From: Sphingomonas pokkalii
Lineage (GTDB): Bacteria > Pseudomonadota > Alphaproteobacteria > Sphingomonadales > Sphingomonadaceae
Direction: 5' to 3'
Length of the DNA: 64,000 bases
Assembly (NCBI RefSeq): GCF_003096275.1
Contig: NZ_QENQ01000001.1
Span: forward strand, 3,143,565 to 3,207,564
Shown here piece by piece: positions 35,978 to 45,074 of this stretch. A program made the translations under genes and the position numbers. The first letter of the stretch is position 1, and every line of letters starts with the position of its first letter. Under the pieces are notes generated by a model. The model did no database searches, was not told the DNA's origin, and was given only the letters and a program-made list of their open reading frames with translations.

Positions 35978-36068
35978 CGCAGCAAACACGAACATGGTCT
36001 TGCGGTGCACGGCGGTTGGCTTCGTCCTACGCCCCGCAGGGGCAGAAGATGAGCGGGGCGGACAGGTG

Positions 36069-37049
36069 ATGGCACGGGTTGATCCTGACGAAGCGGCGGT
36101 CGAATGGTTCGTCCGGCTGCAGGAATGCGAAGACGAGCAGGTCTGGCTGGACCATCTCGCCTGGATGGAGGCCGACCCCGCCCATGCCGAGGCCTATGCC
36201 AGGGTGGAGCGGCTATGGGTTGCCGCCGATGCCCTGCCGGCGGAGGCGCCCGTTGCATCGGAAGCGGCCGCAGCCGTCGTCTCGCTGGACGCGCACCGCG
36301 CCGCAAAGCAAAGCAGGGTGGCACGCTGGTGGTTCCCCGGCGTGATCGCGGCAGCGGCCTCGGTCGCTGCGGTGATCGGCCTGCCCCAGTTCGTCCATCT
36401 CGGCGAGCCGGCCGGGCAGACCTATCGCACCGACGGCGCGTCGATGCGGGTCGTGGCGCTGGCGGACGGGTCGCGGCTGACGCTCAATCGCAATACCGAG
36501 ATCGTCGTGAAGCTCGGCGATAGCGTGCGGACCGCCGAGTTGCGGTCTGGCGAGGCGGTATTCGATGTACACCATGAGGAGAAGCGGCCCTTCACCGTTT
36601 CGGCGGCGGGCCGCGAAGTTCGGGTGCTGGGCACCGAGTTCGACGTGCTCAACCAGAACGGCGCCTTCGGTGTCGCCGTGCGCCGCGGGCTCGTGTCCGT
36701 CTCGGCACCCGCGGGCGGGACGACGGTGACGCGGCTTCCGGCCGGTACTGCCCTGCACCGCGCTGCGGGCGATACCCAGGATATCGTGCAGACGATCGCG
36801 CCGGACGACGCACTGGCTTGGGTCAAGGGACGGTTGGTCTATTCGGACAGCCCGATCGAGAATGTCGCGCGCGACCTGGAACGCTATACCGGTACGCCGG
36901 TGCACGTCGCGCCGGAGATCCGTAGCCTGCATGTCAGTGGCGTACTGACCATCGGCGATCCTGCGGCACTGGATCGTCAGATCGAAGCGCTGCTGCCGGT
37001 TCGTGTCGAGAAGGTCGACGGCCAACGGAGGCTCGTCCGCGCACCGTGA
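36069..37049 (+). CDS. FecR-family anti-sigma/regulator membrane protein
   Basis: About 326 residues. The N-terminal cytoplasmic part has the DUF4880-type motif EAAVEWFVRLQE and a Trp-rich anti-sigma region. One membrane helix follows (WWFPGVIAAAASVAAVIGL). The periplasmic FecR domain contains VALADGSRLTLNRNTEI and AGREVRVLGTEFDV, and the C-terminal DUF4974-type part ends in VRVEKVDGQRRLV. It senses the occupied receptor in the periplasm and controls the sigma factor encoded upstream. It begins 91 bases after the sigma gene stop and precedes the receptor gene by 13 bases. Confidence 0.9.
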   Translation: MARVDPDEAAVEWFVRLQECEDEQVWLDHLAWMEADPAHAEAYARVERLWVAADALPAEAPVASEAAAAVVSLDAHRAAKQSRVARWWFPGVIAAAASVAAVIGLPQFVHLGEPAGQTYRTDGASMRVVALADGSRLTLNRNTEIVVKLGDSVRTAELRSGEAVFDVHHEEKRPFTVSAAGREVRVLGTEFDVLNQNGAFGVAVRRGLVSVSAPAGGTTVTRLPAGTALHRAAGDTQDIVQTIAPDDALAWVKGRLVYSDSPIENVARDLERYTGTPVHVAPEIRSLHVSGVLTIGDPAALDRQIEALLPVRVEKVDGQRRLVRAP

Positions 37050-37062
37050 CCGTACAGATCGT

Positions 37063-39489
37063 ATGACGGGAAGACTGCGGAGATCGGCCTGCCGGCTAGC
37101 CGGCGTGGCCTTTGTCTGCGCTGTCGGCAGCCCCATGCCGGCGGCGGCGGGCCCGCGCCTGCAACAGCCCGAGGCACGGCGAGACTTCCGCATCCCGGCG
37201 GGCACGCTTGCCAGCGCAATCATCGCGGTGGGCAGCCAGGCAGGGGTCAGCGTCGCTACCACCGAGCCGGCGCTGACGCATCGTGCGCTGCGCCGATCGC
37301 TTCGTGGGCGGATGACCGTTGAGGAAGCGCTCGCGCGCGTTTTGCACGATAGCGGCCTGCGTGCGGTGCGGGCGGCGGCGGGGCTGTATCGCATCGAACG
37401 GATTCCTCCGCCGCCGCGCCCGGTGGAGCGGGAGCGGCCGACACCGCCGCCATCAGCCGAGCCCGAGCCCGCGAACATCGTTGTTACCGCCAGCAAGCGT
37501 GCGACCGAACTGCGCCACTATGCCGGATCGGCCTGGGTACTGGATCAGGATCAGCTGATGCAGGGGGCGGGCACCGCGCGCGACAGTCGCGCGATCGTGG
37601 CGGCGCTGCCGATGCTTGCCGCCACCAATCTGGGGCCCGGCCGCGAAAAGCTGTTCGTACGGGGCATCGCCGACAGCAGCTTCACCGGTGCCAGCCAGGC
37701 CACTGTTGGCCAGTATCTGGGCGATGTGCAGCTGAACTACAGCGCCCCCGATCCGAACCTCGCGCTGTACGACATGGCCCGCGTGGAATTGCTCGAAGGG
37801 CCACAGGGCACGCTTTATGGCGCCGGTGCGCTGGGGGGGATCGTTCGCATCACCCCGCATCGGCCGCGTCCGGGGGTGTGGGAAGGCGAAGTGGCGGGCG
37901 GCGCGACGGCGGTTTCGCATGGCGGCATCGGCGGCGATGCGATGGCGATGATCAACGCGCCGATCGGCGATCGGGCCGCGTTGCGGCTGGTGGGCTATGG
38001 CGGGCGGGATCCCGGATATATCGATGACGTCGTGCGGGGCCGGCGAAACGTGAATCGCACCGATCTGGCCGGTGCGCGCGCCGCCCTGCGCTATCAGGCC
38101 GGCAACGACTGGACCATCGACATCGGCGGCGTCTACCAGCGCATCTATCACGCCGATGGCCAATATACCGAAGCGGGCGATCCGCCGCTGGCACGAAGCG
38201 CCGCGATCGCGCAGCCTGCGCTCAACGATTTTCGCCTGGCCTATGTCACGGCCACCCATCGTTGGGCGAATGGCCAGACCCTGACGGCGGCCTTCTCGGC
38301 AATCGAGAACCACCTGACCGCGCTCTACGATGCCACCAGCCCCGGTGACGATTTCACGTCGGGCATCTCCACCGACAATCGCGTTCGGGTGTATAATGGT
38401 GAGATCCGGCTGGCCCGCCATCGCGACAATGGTGCCGGCATGGTGCTGGGCGCCTATGCCACGCTGAGCGAGGATCGCATGACGCAATCCTTCAAGGTCG
38501 CCGGGATCGATCAGCCGTTCCGCGGTGTCGGCAACCAGGTGGTCGATGTTGCCCTTTTCGGCGAAGTGACGGTGCCGATCACCCCGCGGTTGAACGCGAC
38601 GATCGGCGGCCGCGCGGCCTATAGCGACTTGCAAGGCACCAACATCCTTCCCGGCGGGGATCAGGATCTGACGACGATCGACGTGCCCGGTGCCGGCAAT
38701 GTCAGCTTCTTGCCCAGCGCGGCGATCGGCTGGGCGCCGGTGTCGCGCCTGACGGCCTATCTGCGGTATCAGCGTGGCTATCGTCTGGGCGGCTATGCGC
38801 TCAATGCGCTGTCGTCGGGAGATCCGTCGGCACCGCCTCCTGCCGGCTTTGTGGTATATCGCCCCGATACGGTGGATATGGTCGAAGCCGGGCTGCGCTT
38901 GGGCAGCGGCAGCGACGGCCTGTCCGGCAGCGTTGCGCTGTCCACCACCGATTGGCGGCACATCCAGTCGGACCTGTATAGCGTTTCGGGACCGATCACC
39001 GCCAATATCGGCAGCGGTAGGATCCATGGCCTGGAGGCCAGCCTCAACTGGCGGTCACCGAGCGGTCTCCGCCTGTCCGGCGCGTTGTTCCTGACCCGTG
39101 CCGTGCTCGACCGACCCAACCCCGAATTCGCGCGCGACACGCTGCAGGCATTGCCCAACACGCCCGCCATTACCGTGCGGACTGCCGCCGAGCGCGAATG
39201 GACCTTGCGGGGCGGCAGCCGCCTGCTCCTGCGCGGGACTGCGCGATATATCGGGCGCTCGTGGCTGGGGGTGGGGGATCTGCACCTTCCGCAGGGCAAT
39301 TATGTCGACGCGAACGCGGCACTCGCCTGGTCGCGGGGGCCGATCACCCTCACGCTCGATGTCGCCAATCTGCTCGATGGGCGCGGCAATCGATTTTCGC
39401 TGGGCAATCCGCTCTCCGTGCAGGACGGGACGCAACGCACGCCGCAGCAGCCGCGCACGTTGCGCCTGGGCGCGAGCTATCGCTTCTAG
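37063..39489 (+). CDS. TonB-dependent receptor with N-terminal signalling (STN) domain
   Basis: About 808 residues. After a signal peptide (ending SPMPAAA) comes an STN domain, FRIPAGTLASAIIAVGSQAG to MTVEEALARVLHDSGLRAV, which touches the FecR protein. A Pro-rich linker leads to the plug (ANIVVTASKRATELRHYAG, VELLEGPQGTLYGAGALGGIVRI) and the barrel, with terminal Phe in LGASYRF. It imports an unknown ligand and reports binding to the FecR/sigma pair encoded upstream. EGPQGTLYG is more typical of non-siderophore receptors. The gene converges with the MscS gene, sharing CTAG at the stops. Confidence 0.9.
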   Translation: MTGRLRRSACRLAGVAFVCAVGSPMPAAAGPRLQQPEARRDFRIPAGTLASAIIAVGSQAGVSVATTEPALTHRALRRSLRGRMTVEEALARVLHDSGLRAVRAAAGLYRIERIPPPPRPVERERPTPPPSAEPEPANIVVTASKRATELRHYAGSAWVLDQDQLMQGAGTARDSRAIVAALPMLAATNLGPGREKLFVRGIADSSFTGASQATVGQYLGDVQLNYSAPDPNLALYDMARVELLEGPQGTLYGAGALGGIVRITPHRPRPGVWEGEVAGGATAVSHGGIGGDAMAMINAPIGDRAALRLVGYGGRDPGYIDDVVRGRRNVNRTDLAGARAALRYQAGNDWTIDIGGVYQRIYHADGQYTEAGDPPLARSAAIAQPALNDFRLAYVTATHRWANGQTLTAAFSAIENHLTALYDATSPGDDFTSGISTDNRVRVYNGEIRLARHRDNGAGMVLGAYATLSEDRMTQSFKVAGIDQPFRGVGNQVVDVALFGEVTVPITPRLNATIGGRAAYSDLQGTNILPGGDQDLTTIDVPGAGNVSFLPSAAIGWAPVSRLTAYLRYQRGYRLGGYALNALSSGDPSAPPPAGFVVYRPDTVDMVEAGLRLGSGSDGLSGSVALSTTDWRHIQSDLYSVSGPITANIGSGRIHGLEASLNWRSPSGLRLSGALFLTRAVLDRPNPEFARDTLQALPNTPAITVRTAAEREWTLRGGSRLLLRGTARYIGRSWLGVGDLHLPQGNYVDANAALAWSRGPITLTLDVANLLDGRGNRFSLGNPLSVQDGTQRTPQQPRTLRLGASYRF

Positions 39490-40658
39490 CCGTTCTCGCC
39501 TGGCGCGGAATCGACCCGGCGCACGGGCTGCACCTCGGCATAGGGCATGATCAGCTTGCCGTCCGGGGCGGCGGTGAAGGCGGTCTGCGTCGGATAGGGG
39601 ATCGAAATGCCCTCTTCTGCAAACTTGCGGAGGATGCCGGTAGCGATCCGGTCCCGCGTCGGATGGGCGATGCTCCAATCGCCGGACGCCACTTCGGCGA
39701 TCAGTTCATAATCGAGTGAACTCGCGCCAAAGCCCGAGAAGCCGTGGCGTACGGCCGTAGCGCCGTTCGCCTCTACAATCTCCTTCAGTATCTGCGGGAG
39801 GCGGTCGAGTATGTCGGGCGGCGTTTCATAGGCCACCCCGATCTTGAACAGCAGGCGAATCTTGTGGCGATCGGTGAGGTTCTGGATCTCCTTGTCGAGC
39901 AGCTGCCGGTTCGAAATGACGTGCAGTTCGCCGTCAAAGGCGCGGACGCGGGTGGATTTGAGTCCGATCCCTTCGACCGTGCCCTGCGTCTGATCGAACT
40001 TGATATTGTCCCCGACGCGGAAGGGCCGGTCGAACAGGATCGACAGCGCCGCGATCAGGTCGCCGAAAATGCCCTGCGCGGCGAGACCGATCGCGATACC
40101 GCCGACACCCAGACCGGCGATGAGGCCGGTGACGTTCACACCGATATTGCTGAGCACCATCACCAGCGCGATGGCGAACAGGGCGATCGAGATCAGCAGC
40201 CGGATGATGCCGATCGCGCTCGACAGGCTCTCGCTGGCATTTTCCCCGCGGGTGCGGTGCTCGATCAGCCCGAAGATGACTTCGCGTACCCAGATCGCGG
40301 CCTGGAAGGCGGTGGCGATCGTGAACAGGAACGACACCGTCTTGTCGAGCAGCGGCGGCGTCTGCGCATAGCCGACCACCAGTCGGATCGCGACCATCAG
40401 GATGAAGAAATTCCCCGTGCGGGCGATGGTACGGCCGAAGATGGTGTACCAGTTGGTATGACCCGGCTCGCTGCGCCGGCAAAGCCGCATTCCCCAGGAT
40501 CGCAAGGTGTGCAGGACCAGCACGATCCCGGCGGCGATACCGGTTGCGATCAGGATGCTCAGCCAATGATCGGCGATCCAGTCCGGCGTATCGCCGAAGA
40601 AGGTGGCGAGCTGGCGGTTGAAATGGCTGGGCGTGGCTTTGGTCGTGGTCAGTAGCAT
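39486..40658 (-). CDS. MscS-family mechanosensitive channel
   Basis: 390 residues. Several membrane helices fill the first half (SILIATGIAAGIVLVLHTL, then FLFTIATAFQAAIWV). The pore helix and beta domain are in GVGGIAIGLAAQGIFGDLI and ALSILFDRPFRVGDNIKFD. The cytoplasmic vestibule follows (GTVEGIGLKSTRVRAFDGELHVISN). It opens under membrane tension to release solutes. The topoisomerase gene lies 6 bases upstream on the same strand, so the two are probably one operon. Confidence 0.9.
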   Translation of the reverse strand: MLLTTTKATPSHFNRQLATFFGDTPDWIADHWLSILIATGIAAGIVLVLHTLRSWGMRLCRRSEPGHTNWYTIFGRTIARTGNFFILMVAIRLVVGYAQTPPLLDKTVSFLFTIATAFQAAIWVREVIFGLIEHRTRGENASESLSSAIGIIRLLISIALFAIALVMVLSNIGVNVTGLIAGLGVGGIAIGLAAQGIFGDLIAALSILFDRPFRVGDNIKFDQTQGTVEGIGLKSTRVRAFDGELHVISNRQLLDKEIQNLTDRHKIRLLFKIGVAYETPPDILDRLPQILKEIVEANGATAVRHGFSGFGASSLDYELIAEVASGDWSIAHPTRDRIATGILRKFAEEGISIPYPTQTAFTAAPDGKLIMPYAEVQPVRRVDSAPGENG

Positions 40659-40664
40659 TCTGGA

Positions 40665-41681
40665 TCAGGCTGCCTTGGCTGGCTGTTCGGCGGAGTCCGT
40701 ATCGAGGAAGGCGATCAGGCCGCGTTCGTGACGGTTGAGGTACTGTGTCGCGCGGGGCAGGCGCAAGCCGGCGCGAAACGCATCCTGCGAGATATGGTCC
40801 CGAGCAAGCGCTATCAGGCGCGGGTGGACGTAGGATTTTCGGGCGATCGCGGGCGTATTGCCGAGCGCCTGCGTCACCGGTTCAAGCAGGGTCTTCAGCC
40901 CGATCGGTGCCGTAGCTTCCGCAAGGGTGCGAAAGGCGATCACGCTCGCCCCCCAGGTTCTGAAATGTTTGGCGGTGAAATCGCTGCCCATCGCCCCGCG
41001 GATATAGGCGTTGACGTCGCTGGAGGTTACCGGGTGCGGCGCACCGGCATCGTCGATCCAGCGAAACAGCTGCTGCCCGGGCAGATCCTGGCAGCGCTTT
41101 ACGAAGCGGCTGAGCGACAGGTCCGAGATGGTTACGATCCGCAGCTTGCCCGATTTGGCGCGGAACTCCAGCTTCAATACGCTGCCCCTCACCTGGGCGT
41201 GCCGCTTTCGCAGCGTGGTTGCGCCGAAACTCTTGTTTTCCTGCGCATAGGCCTCGTTGCCGATGCGGATGGTGCCCAGGTCGAGCAGACGCACCACTGC
41301 CGCCAGCGCCTTTTCCCGGCACAGTCCGCGCAGGCGGAGATCGTTTTGCACCTGGCGCCGCAGCCGGGGCAGCAATTCGCCGAAGCGGCCGCAGCGATCA
41401 TATTTCGCGGCCTCCTGCGCTTCGCGGAAGCGGGTATGATAGCGATACTGCTTGCGCCCCCTCGCGTCATAGCCGGTCGCCTGGATATGGCCGCAAGCAT
41501 CCGGGCAGAACCAGCAATCGACATAGGCGGGCGGCAGGCCGATGGCGTTCAGCCGCGCGATTTCCGCCCGATCGGTGATGCGGGTGCCGCGCGTATCGAA
41601 ATAGCCCCAGCCATGCCGCATCTTGCGCCGTGTGATGCCGGGTTCATGGTCCTCGACATAGACGATGTCGGCGCTGTTCAT
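40665..41681 (-). CDS. DNA topoisomerase IB
   Basis: 338 residues, the length of bacterial type IB enzymes. Catalytic residues are in RIGNEAYAQENKSFGATTLRKRH (Arg and Lys), KHFRTWGASVIA (Arg) and the nucleophilic Tyr of ARKSYVHP. The N-terminal part has GWGYFDTRGTRI and PPAYVDCWFCPDACGHIQATGYDARGRKQYRYH, whose core GYDARGRKQYRYH is typical. It relaxes positive and negative supercoils. It is upstream of mscS by 6 bases and divergent from the DJ-1 gene. Confidence 0.92.
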   Translation of the reverse strand: MNSADIVYVEDHEPGITRRKMRHGWGYFDTRGTRITDRAEIARLNAIGLPPAYVDCWFCPDACGHIQATGYDARGRKQYRYHTRFREAQEAAKYDRCGRFGELLPRLRRQVQNDLRLRGLCREKALAAVVRLLDLGTIRIGNEAYAQENKSFGATTLRKRHAQVRGSVLKLEFRAKSGKLRIVTISDLSLSRFVKRCQDLPGQQLFRWIDDAGAPHPVTSSDVNAYIRGAMGSDFTAKHFRTWGASVIAFRTLAEATAPIGLKTLLEPVTQALGNTPAIARKSYVHPRLIALARDHISQDAFRAGLRLPRATQYLNRHERGLIAFLDTDSAEQPAKAA

Positions 41682-41795
41682 TGCTGCTCCTCATGCGGTT
41701 CCGCCAAAATGCGTCGCAGCAACAATTCGTTCCGGAACCTGCCGCGGGGTGCATGGGTTGCCCCGCTATCCCGCATATCTGGAGAGGATTGGCCC

Positions 41796-42347
41796 ATGGC
41801 CCAGTTGCAAAACGCCCGTATATTGATGATCGCGACCAACGGCTTCGAGGAATCGGAGCTGTTCGAACCCCGCCAGGCGCTGCTCGATGCTGGTGCCGAG
41901 GTGACGCTCGCCTCGCTCGATCTGCAGCCGATCACGGCCGAGAGCGGTGGCGAGAAGGGCAGGAGCATCACCCCCGATGCCACCGTGGAGCAGGTCGACC
42001 TCGAGCCCTTCGATGCGCTGTTGCTGCCCGGCGGCGTGGGCAACCCGGACACGCTGCGTACGAACGCGAAGGTCGTGGAGATCGTGCGCGCATTCATGGA
42101 TTCGAACCGCGTCGTCGCCGCGATTTGCCATGCACCCTGGCTCCTCGCCGAAGCCGACACGGTCGCCGGACGGCGCCTGACGGGTTGGCCGTCGATCCGT
42201 ACCGATCTCGCCAACGCCGGGGCCGAGGTGATCGACGAGGCGGTGGTCCAGGATGGCAACCTGATCACCAGCCGCAAGCCTGGCGACATCCCCGCCTTCA
42301 ACCGCGCGGTGATAGCCGCCCTGGAAGACGTCACCGCGCCTGCCTGA
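41796..42347 (+). CDS. DJ-1/PfpI-family protein (type 1 glutamine amidotransferase fold)
   Basis: 183 residues. The nucleophile elbow has C111 in AAICHAPWLL, the Glu is in NGFEESEL (E18 or E19), and the sequence opens ARILMIATNGFEE, as in PfpI and YhbO deglycases or proteases. The family acts in protein and nucleotide deglycation and stress defence. GGAGAGG lies upstream of the start. Divergent from topoisomerase IB. Confidence 0.92.
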   Translation: MAQLQNARILMIATNGFEESELFEPRQALLDAGAEVTLASLDLQPITAESGGEKGRSITPDATVEQVDLEPFDALLLPGGVGNPDTLRTNAKVVEIVRAFMDSNRVVAAICHAPWLLAEADTVAGRRLTGWPSIRTDLANAGAEVIDEAVVQDGNLITSRKPGDIPAFNRAVIAALEDVTAPA

Positions 42348-42366
42348 CGATCGTCCGGCTGGGGAG

Positions 42367-42408
42367 GGCTTCCTCACCCTATGCCCGGTGGGGCGGGTGG
42401 GGAAGGCC
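42367..42408. terminator. imperfect hairpin after the DJ-1 gene
   Basis: GGCTTCCTCACCC at 42367-42379 pairs imperfectly with GGGTGGGGAAGGCC at 42395-42408, starting 20 bases after the stop. No T-run follows, so termination is uncertain. Confidence 0.35.
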
Positions 42409-42615
42409 GGCCCTTGCCCAGCCATCGCTGGCTGCTGACGGCAAGAAAAAATTTTCAGGGTCTTTTCAGGTTTTTGACGCCGATTCCTGCGGAATTATTT
42501 CTGTAAGTTCACGGTAACAGGCGTGTAAATCTTGCGAACTAGATCATAGTGTATGAAAACCTTGCCATAAAGATGGCATGAGCAACACGTGGTCGCACAC
42601 GTATCGGGTGAACGC

Positions 42616-43203
42616 ATGAAGCTGCCGCTCGTACCTATCGCTGCCGTTACGGCCGGCAGCGCGCTGGTTATTGGAGCCTTCGCGATGTCTGCATCGGCGA
42701 AGGTAGGAGTGCTTTCAGGCAATAGCGAGACGTGGGCGCTCGGCCAGATATTCGCAGCGGCCGGCGCCGCAGTCGCATGTACGGGGGGGCTTGCCGTGGT
42801 TGGTTCCCTTCGCCGTGCCGTCACGCGGCGGTTTCGAAGGGAGGGGCGCGACGTGGGCGCACCGCGCAGCAATGGCGTCGCCGCGCCGTCGGGGGTGGCG
42901 GCATGCCAGGGCAGGGGATCGCCCTTTGCGGCGACATTTTCTGCTGCCGAGCCCTTGCGTCCGATGCTGGATCTCCACGCGGTGCATCCCGCTTCCGAGC
43001 CGGCGGCACGCCGCCGGCCCGAGATGCGGCGGCTGGAGGAGGAAATGGACAGCGCAGCCCATGCGCTGCTGGAGCGGCTTGAACGCGGCGTTATCCGCCG
43101 CGACGGCACCGCTTCTGCGCGCGCCCGGAAGCTTCGCATCCGCACCGATCGCAGGCTGGACGACGGTCTTGCCACCTTGCGCACGCTTGTCCGCCTCGGC
43201 TGA
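42616..43203 (+). CDS. hypothetical membrane-anchored protein
   Basis: About 195 residues, not recognised. Two hydrophobic segments lie in the first 65 residues (VPIAAVTAGSALVIGAFAM and ALGQIFAAAGAAVACTGGLAVV). They are followed by a basic patch (RRAVTRRFRREGR), a low-complexity linker and a helical basic C-terminal region (MRRLEEEMDSAAHALLERLER). The C-terminal part probably lies in the cytoplasm. The spacer upstream (42409-42615) is relatively AT-rich and probably holds the promoter. Confidence 0.5.
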   Translation: MKLPLVPIAAVTAGSALVIGAFAMSASAKVGVLSGNSETWALGQIFAAAGAAVACTGGLAVVGSLRRAVTRRFRREGRDVGAPRSNGVAAPSGVAACQGRGSPFAATFSAAEPLRPMLDLHAVHPASEPAARRRPEMRRLEEEMDSAAHALLERLERGVIRRDGTASARARKLRIRTDRRLDDGLATLRTLVRLG

Positions 43204-43212
43204 AGGCGCGCA

Positions 43213-43527
43213 TCAGCAGGCTTCGACCGTCAGCACCTCCAGCCGCGCGGTTGTTCTTCCGCAGACCGTCGCGCGTTGTACGACGATCAGATCAGCGACC
43301 AGATGGCCTGGGATCGGCAATTCCGTTTCCGGCAGGGCCATGAGCCAACGGGCCGCGGCGGGCGTCGCTTCCAGTTCGATCGTGAGTTCGTGACGGCCCC
43401 CGTCGAAGCTCGCGCTTGCCCAGCGGACCCATCGGGCAGCGACGATCGTGATCGGACACGCCGCAGCGTGCGCGGAGAGTTGCAGGCTTTGCTCCAGCCG
43501 CGCACCCACATCCCGGCGCGCCCTCAT
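43213..43527 (-). CDS. hypothetical protein coupled to a small HTH-like gene
   Basis: 104 residues, not recognised. It contains a stretch suggestive of beta structure (GGRHELTIELEATPAAARWLMALPETELPIPGHLVADLIV, for example HELTIELEATPA). The start overlaps the stop of the upstream small gene in ATGA, so it is made together with it. It may be a partner of that DNA-binding-like protein. No signal peptide or membrane segment. Confidence 0.5.
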   Translation of the reverse strand: MRARRDVGARLEQSLQLSAHAAACPITIVAARWVRWASASFDGGRHELTIELEATPAAARWLMALPETELPIPGHLVADLIVVQRATVCGRTTARLEVLTVEAC

Positions 43528-43718
43528 TGCGGGGCTCGCCGGCTGGCGCCTTGCGCGGCGATAAAGGCGCGCAGCCGGGCGGACAGGGCCGGGCCGGGCG
43601 CCCTGCCGAGTCGCAAATCATAGACCAGTCGCGGGTCCCCCGCCGCCAGCCGGCCGAATCGTGCCGCCGGCATTCGCGTCCGCTGCAGGAAAGCCTCGAT
43701 TTCCTGATGTACTGACAT
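43524..43718 (-). CDS. small helix-turn-helix-like protein
   Basis: About 64 residues. FLQRTRMPAARFGRLAAGDPRLVYDLRLGRAP reads like the short XRE-type HTH of alphaproteobacteria (core RFGRLAAGDPRLV, YDLRLGR). It would bind DNA as a dimer. The start MSVHQEIEAF at 43718 is chosen because GGAGG precedes it. It is divergent from an S24-type repressor gene, and the two start codons are separated by only 93 bases containing a perfect 12-base inverted repeat. Confidence 0.6.
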   Translation of the reverse strand: MSVHQEIEAFLQRTRMPAARFGRLAAGDPRLVYDLRLGRAPGPALSARLRAFIAAQGASRRAPQ

Positions 43719-43738
43719 CCATTTCCTCCACCTGATTC

Positions 43739-43775
43739 GTCGCGCAATGATCACTATTTGTTCTCATTGCGCGAC
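43739..43775. promoter_or_regulatory. operator-like perfect inverted repeat between divergent regulators
   Basis: GTCGCGCAATGA at 43739-43750 is exactly repeated in inverse as TCATTGCGCGAC at 43764-43775, separated by 13 bases. It lies 20 bases before the HTH-like gene and 36 bases before the S24-repressor gene, overlapping both promoter zones. The S24 protein is the likeliest binder. Confidence 0.65.
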
Positions 43776-43811
43776 TTGCCTAGGAAAAATCCTTTGTGTA
43801 GGAAAGGGGGT

Positions 43812-44435
43812 ATGGATGCAGAAGAACAACGTGCTGCGCTGGCCCGGTTGGTGGCCGATCGGAGGCTTAGCCTGTCCGAACTTTCGCGCGTGCTCGGGCG
43901 CAATGCCGCCTATCTGCAGCAATATCTGAACCGGGGCTCGCCGCGGAAGCTCGGCGAGCGCGATCGTGCCCGGCTTGCCGCCTATCTGGGGGTGGGCGAG
44001 GCGGCACTGGGCGGTCCGATGCCGGCTGCGCTGGTGCCGGTGCCGCGCCTCGATGTCTGCGCCTCTGCCGGGGCCGGGGCCGGGGCACATGCCGATGCAG
44101 AGGCGTTGCGCCAGCCCTTCCCGTTCCCGCCGTTGCTGCTCCGCCAGCTCGGCGTGCGGCCGGAAGCCGCATCGATGATCCGCGTGACCGGCGAGTCGAT
44201 GCTGCCAACACTCGACGATGGCGATGAAATCCTGGTCGATCGGGACAAGCGCCGCATCGATCTGCGAGGAATCTTCGTCCTCAGGGTCGATGGCGAACTG
44301 CTGGTGAAGCGGGTTCGGGCGGCGGTGGGGGGCATCGACCTCATCAGCGACAACCCGGCCTATCCGGTGCGGTTCGTGCGGGCGGGCCAGTTCGAGCTGA
44401 TCGGCCGCGTCGCCTGGCTGGGACGTGCCCTTTGA
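43812..44435 (+). CDS. XRE/S24-type repressor with LexA-like peptidase domain
   Basis: 207 residues. The HTH region is LSLSELSRVLGRNAAYLQQYL (residues 19-39). A linker holds an Ala-Gly rich stretch CASAGAGAGA (83-91) where LexA/CI proteins self-cleave. The S24 domain has S129 in VTGESMLPTL and K166 in ELLVKRV as the catalytic pair. It is probably a repressor that cleaves itself under DNA damage and controls the divergent small genes. AAGGGGG precedes the ATG. No phage genes are nearby. The methyltransferase gene overlaps its end. Confidence 0.85.
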   Translation: MDAEEQRAALARLVADRRLSLSELSRVLGRNAAYLQQYLNRGSPRKLGERDRARLAAYLGVGEAALGGPMPAALVPVPRLDVCASAGAGAGAHADAEALRQPFPFPPLLLRQLGVRPEAASMIRVTGESMLPTLDDGDEILVDRDKRRIDLRGIFVLRVDGELLVKRVRAAVGGIDLISDNPAYPVRFVRAGQFELIGRVAWLGRAL

Positions 44436-45046
44436 GCGGGGTGGAGGCCTTTATCCGCGCCCGGCTTCCGGTGGAGCCGGTGCCCGGCGTGATGGGGGTT
44501 CGACTGCACAAGGCGGGGGCGGCGAGCGGCGTCGGTCGATGGGTCGGGGACGACGCACCGCCGCCCTATTGGGCTTTCTGGTGGGCCGGCGGCCTGGCGC
44601 TTGCCCAGCATCTGCAGGCCAACCCGGCCTTGGTGGCAGGTCGTCGGATACTGGATCTTGGGGCGGGATCGGGACTGGTCGGTATCGTTGCTGCCCGTGC
44701 GGGTGCGGCGCGCGTGACCGCGTCGGAAGTCGATGCGCATGGCCGTGCCGCGATCGCGCTGAACGCGGCGCTGAACGGCGTGACGCTTGCCGGGATCGAA
44801 AGCGATGTGATGGATTGGCCGCCGCCGGTCGACCTCGTCCTGGCGGGCGACCTGTTCTACGCACCCGACGTTGCCGCCCGCGCCATGGTCTTTCTCGATG
44901 CGTGCGTGGCGGCGGGCATCGAGGTGCTGGTCGGTGATCCGGGGCGATCGCCCCTGCCCCTGGACAGGGTGACGCTGCTTGCGCGCTATACCGTTGCGGA
45001 AACGGGCGCGCCAAGGCCGGCCTCGGTATTCGCCTATCGCCGATGA
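44432..45046 (+). CDS. class I SAM-dependent methyltransferase, lysine-methyltransferase-like
   Basis: 204 residues. SAM-binding motif I is ILDLGAGSGLVGIVAARAGA, and post-motif II is DLVLAGDLFY, as in the ETF-beta/eEF lysine methyltransferase group (often called L11-methyltransferase-like). PPYWAFWWAGGLALAQHL is the usual opening. The start is a TTG that overlaps the stop of the S24 repressor gene in TTGA, so translation is coupled to the repressor. The target protein is unknown. Confidence 0.82.
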   Translation: MSGVEAFIRARLPVEPVPGVMGVRLHKAGAASGVGRWVGDDAPPPYWAFWWAGGLALAQHLQANPALVAGRRILDLGAGSGLVGIVAARAGAARVTASEVDAHGRAAIALNAALNGVTLAGIESDVMDWPPPVDLVLAGDLFYAPDVAARAMVFLDACVAAGIEVLVGDPGRSPLPLDRVTLLARYTVAETGAPRPASVFAYRR

Positions 45047-45074
45047 ACCCGGTGCCGGGGGGGCGGAGGGGCCA

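Noticed and set aside
43524..44435. Prophage control region
   Set aside because: A CI-like repressor and operator are present, but no integrase, structural or lysis genes follow on either side.
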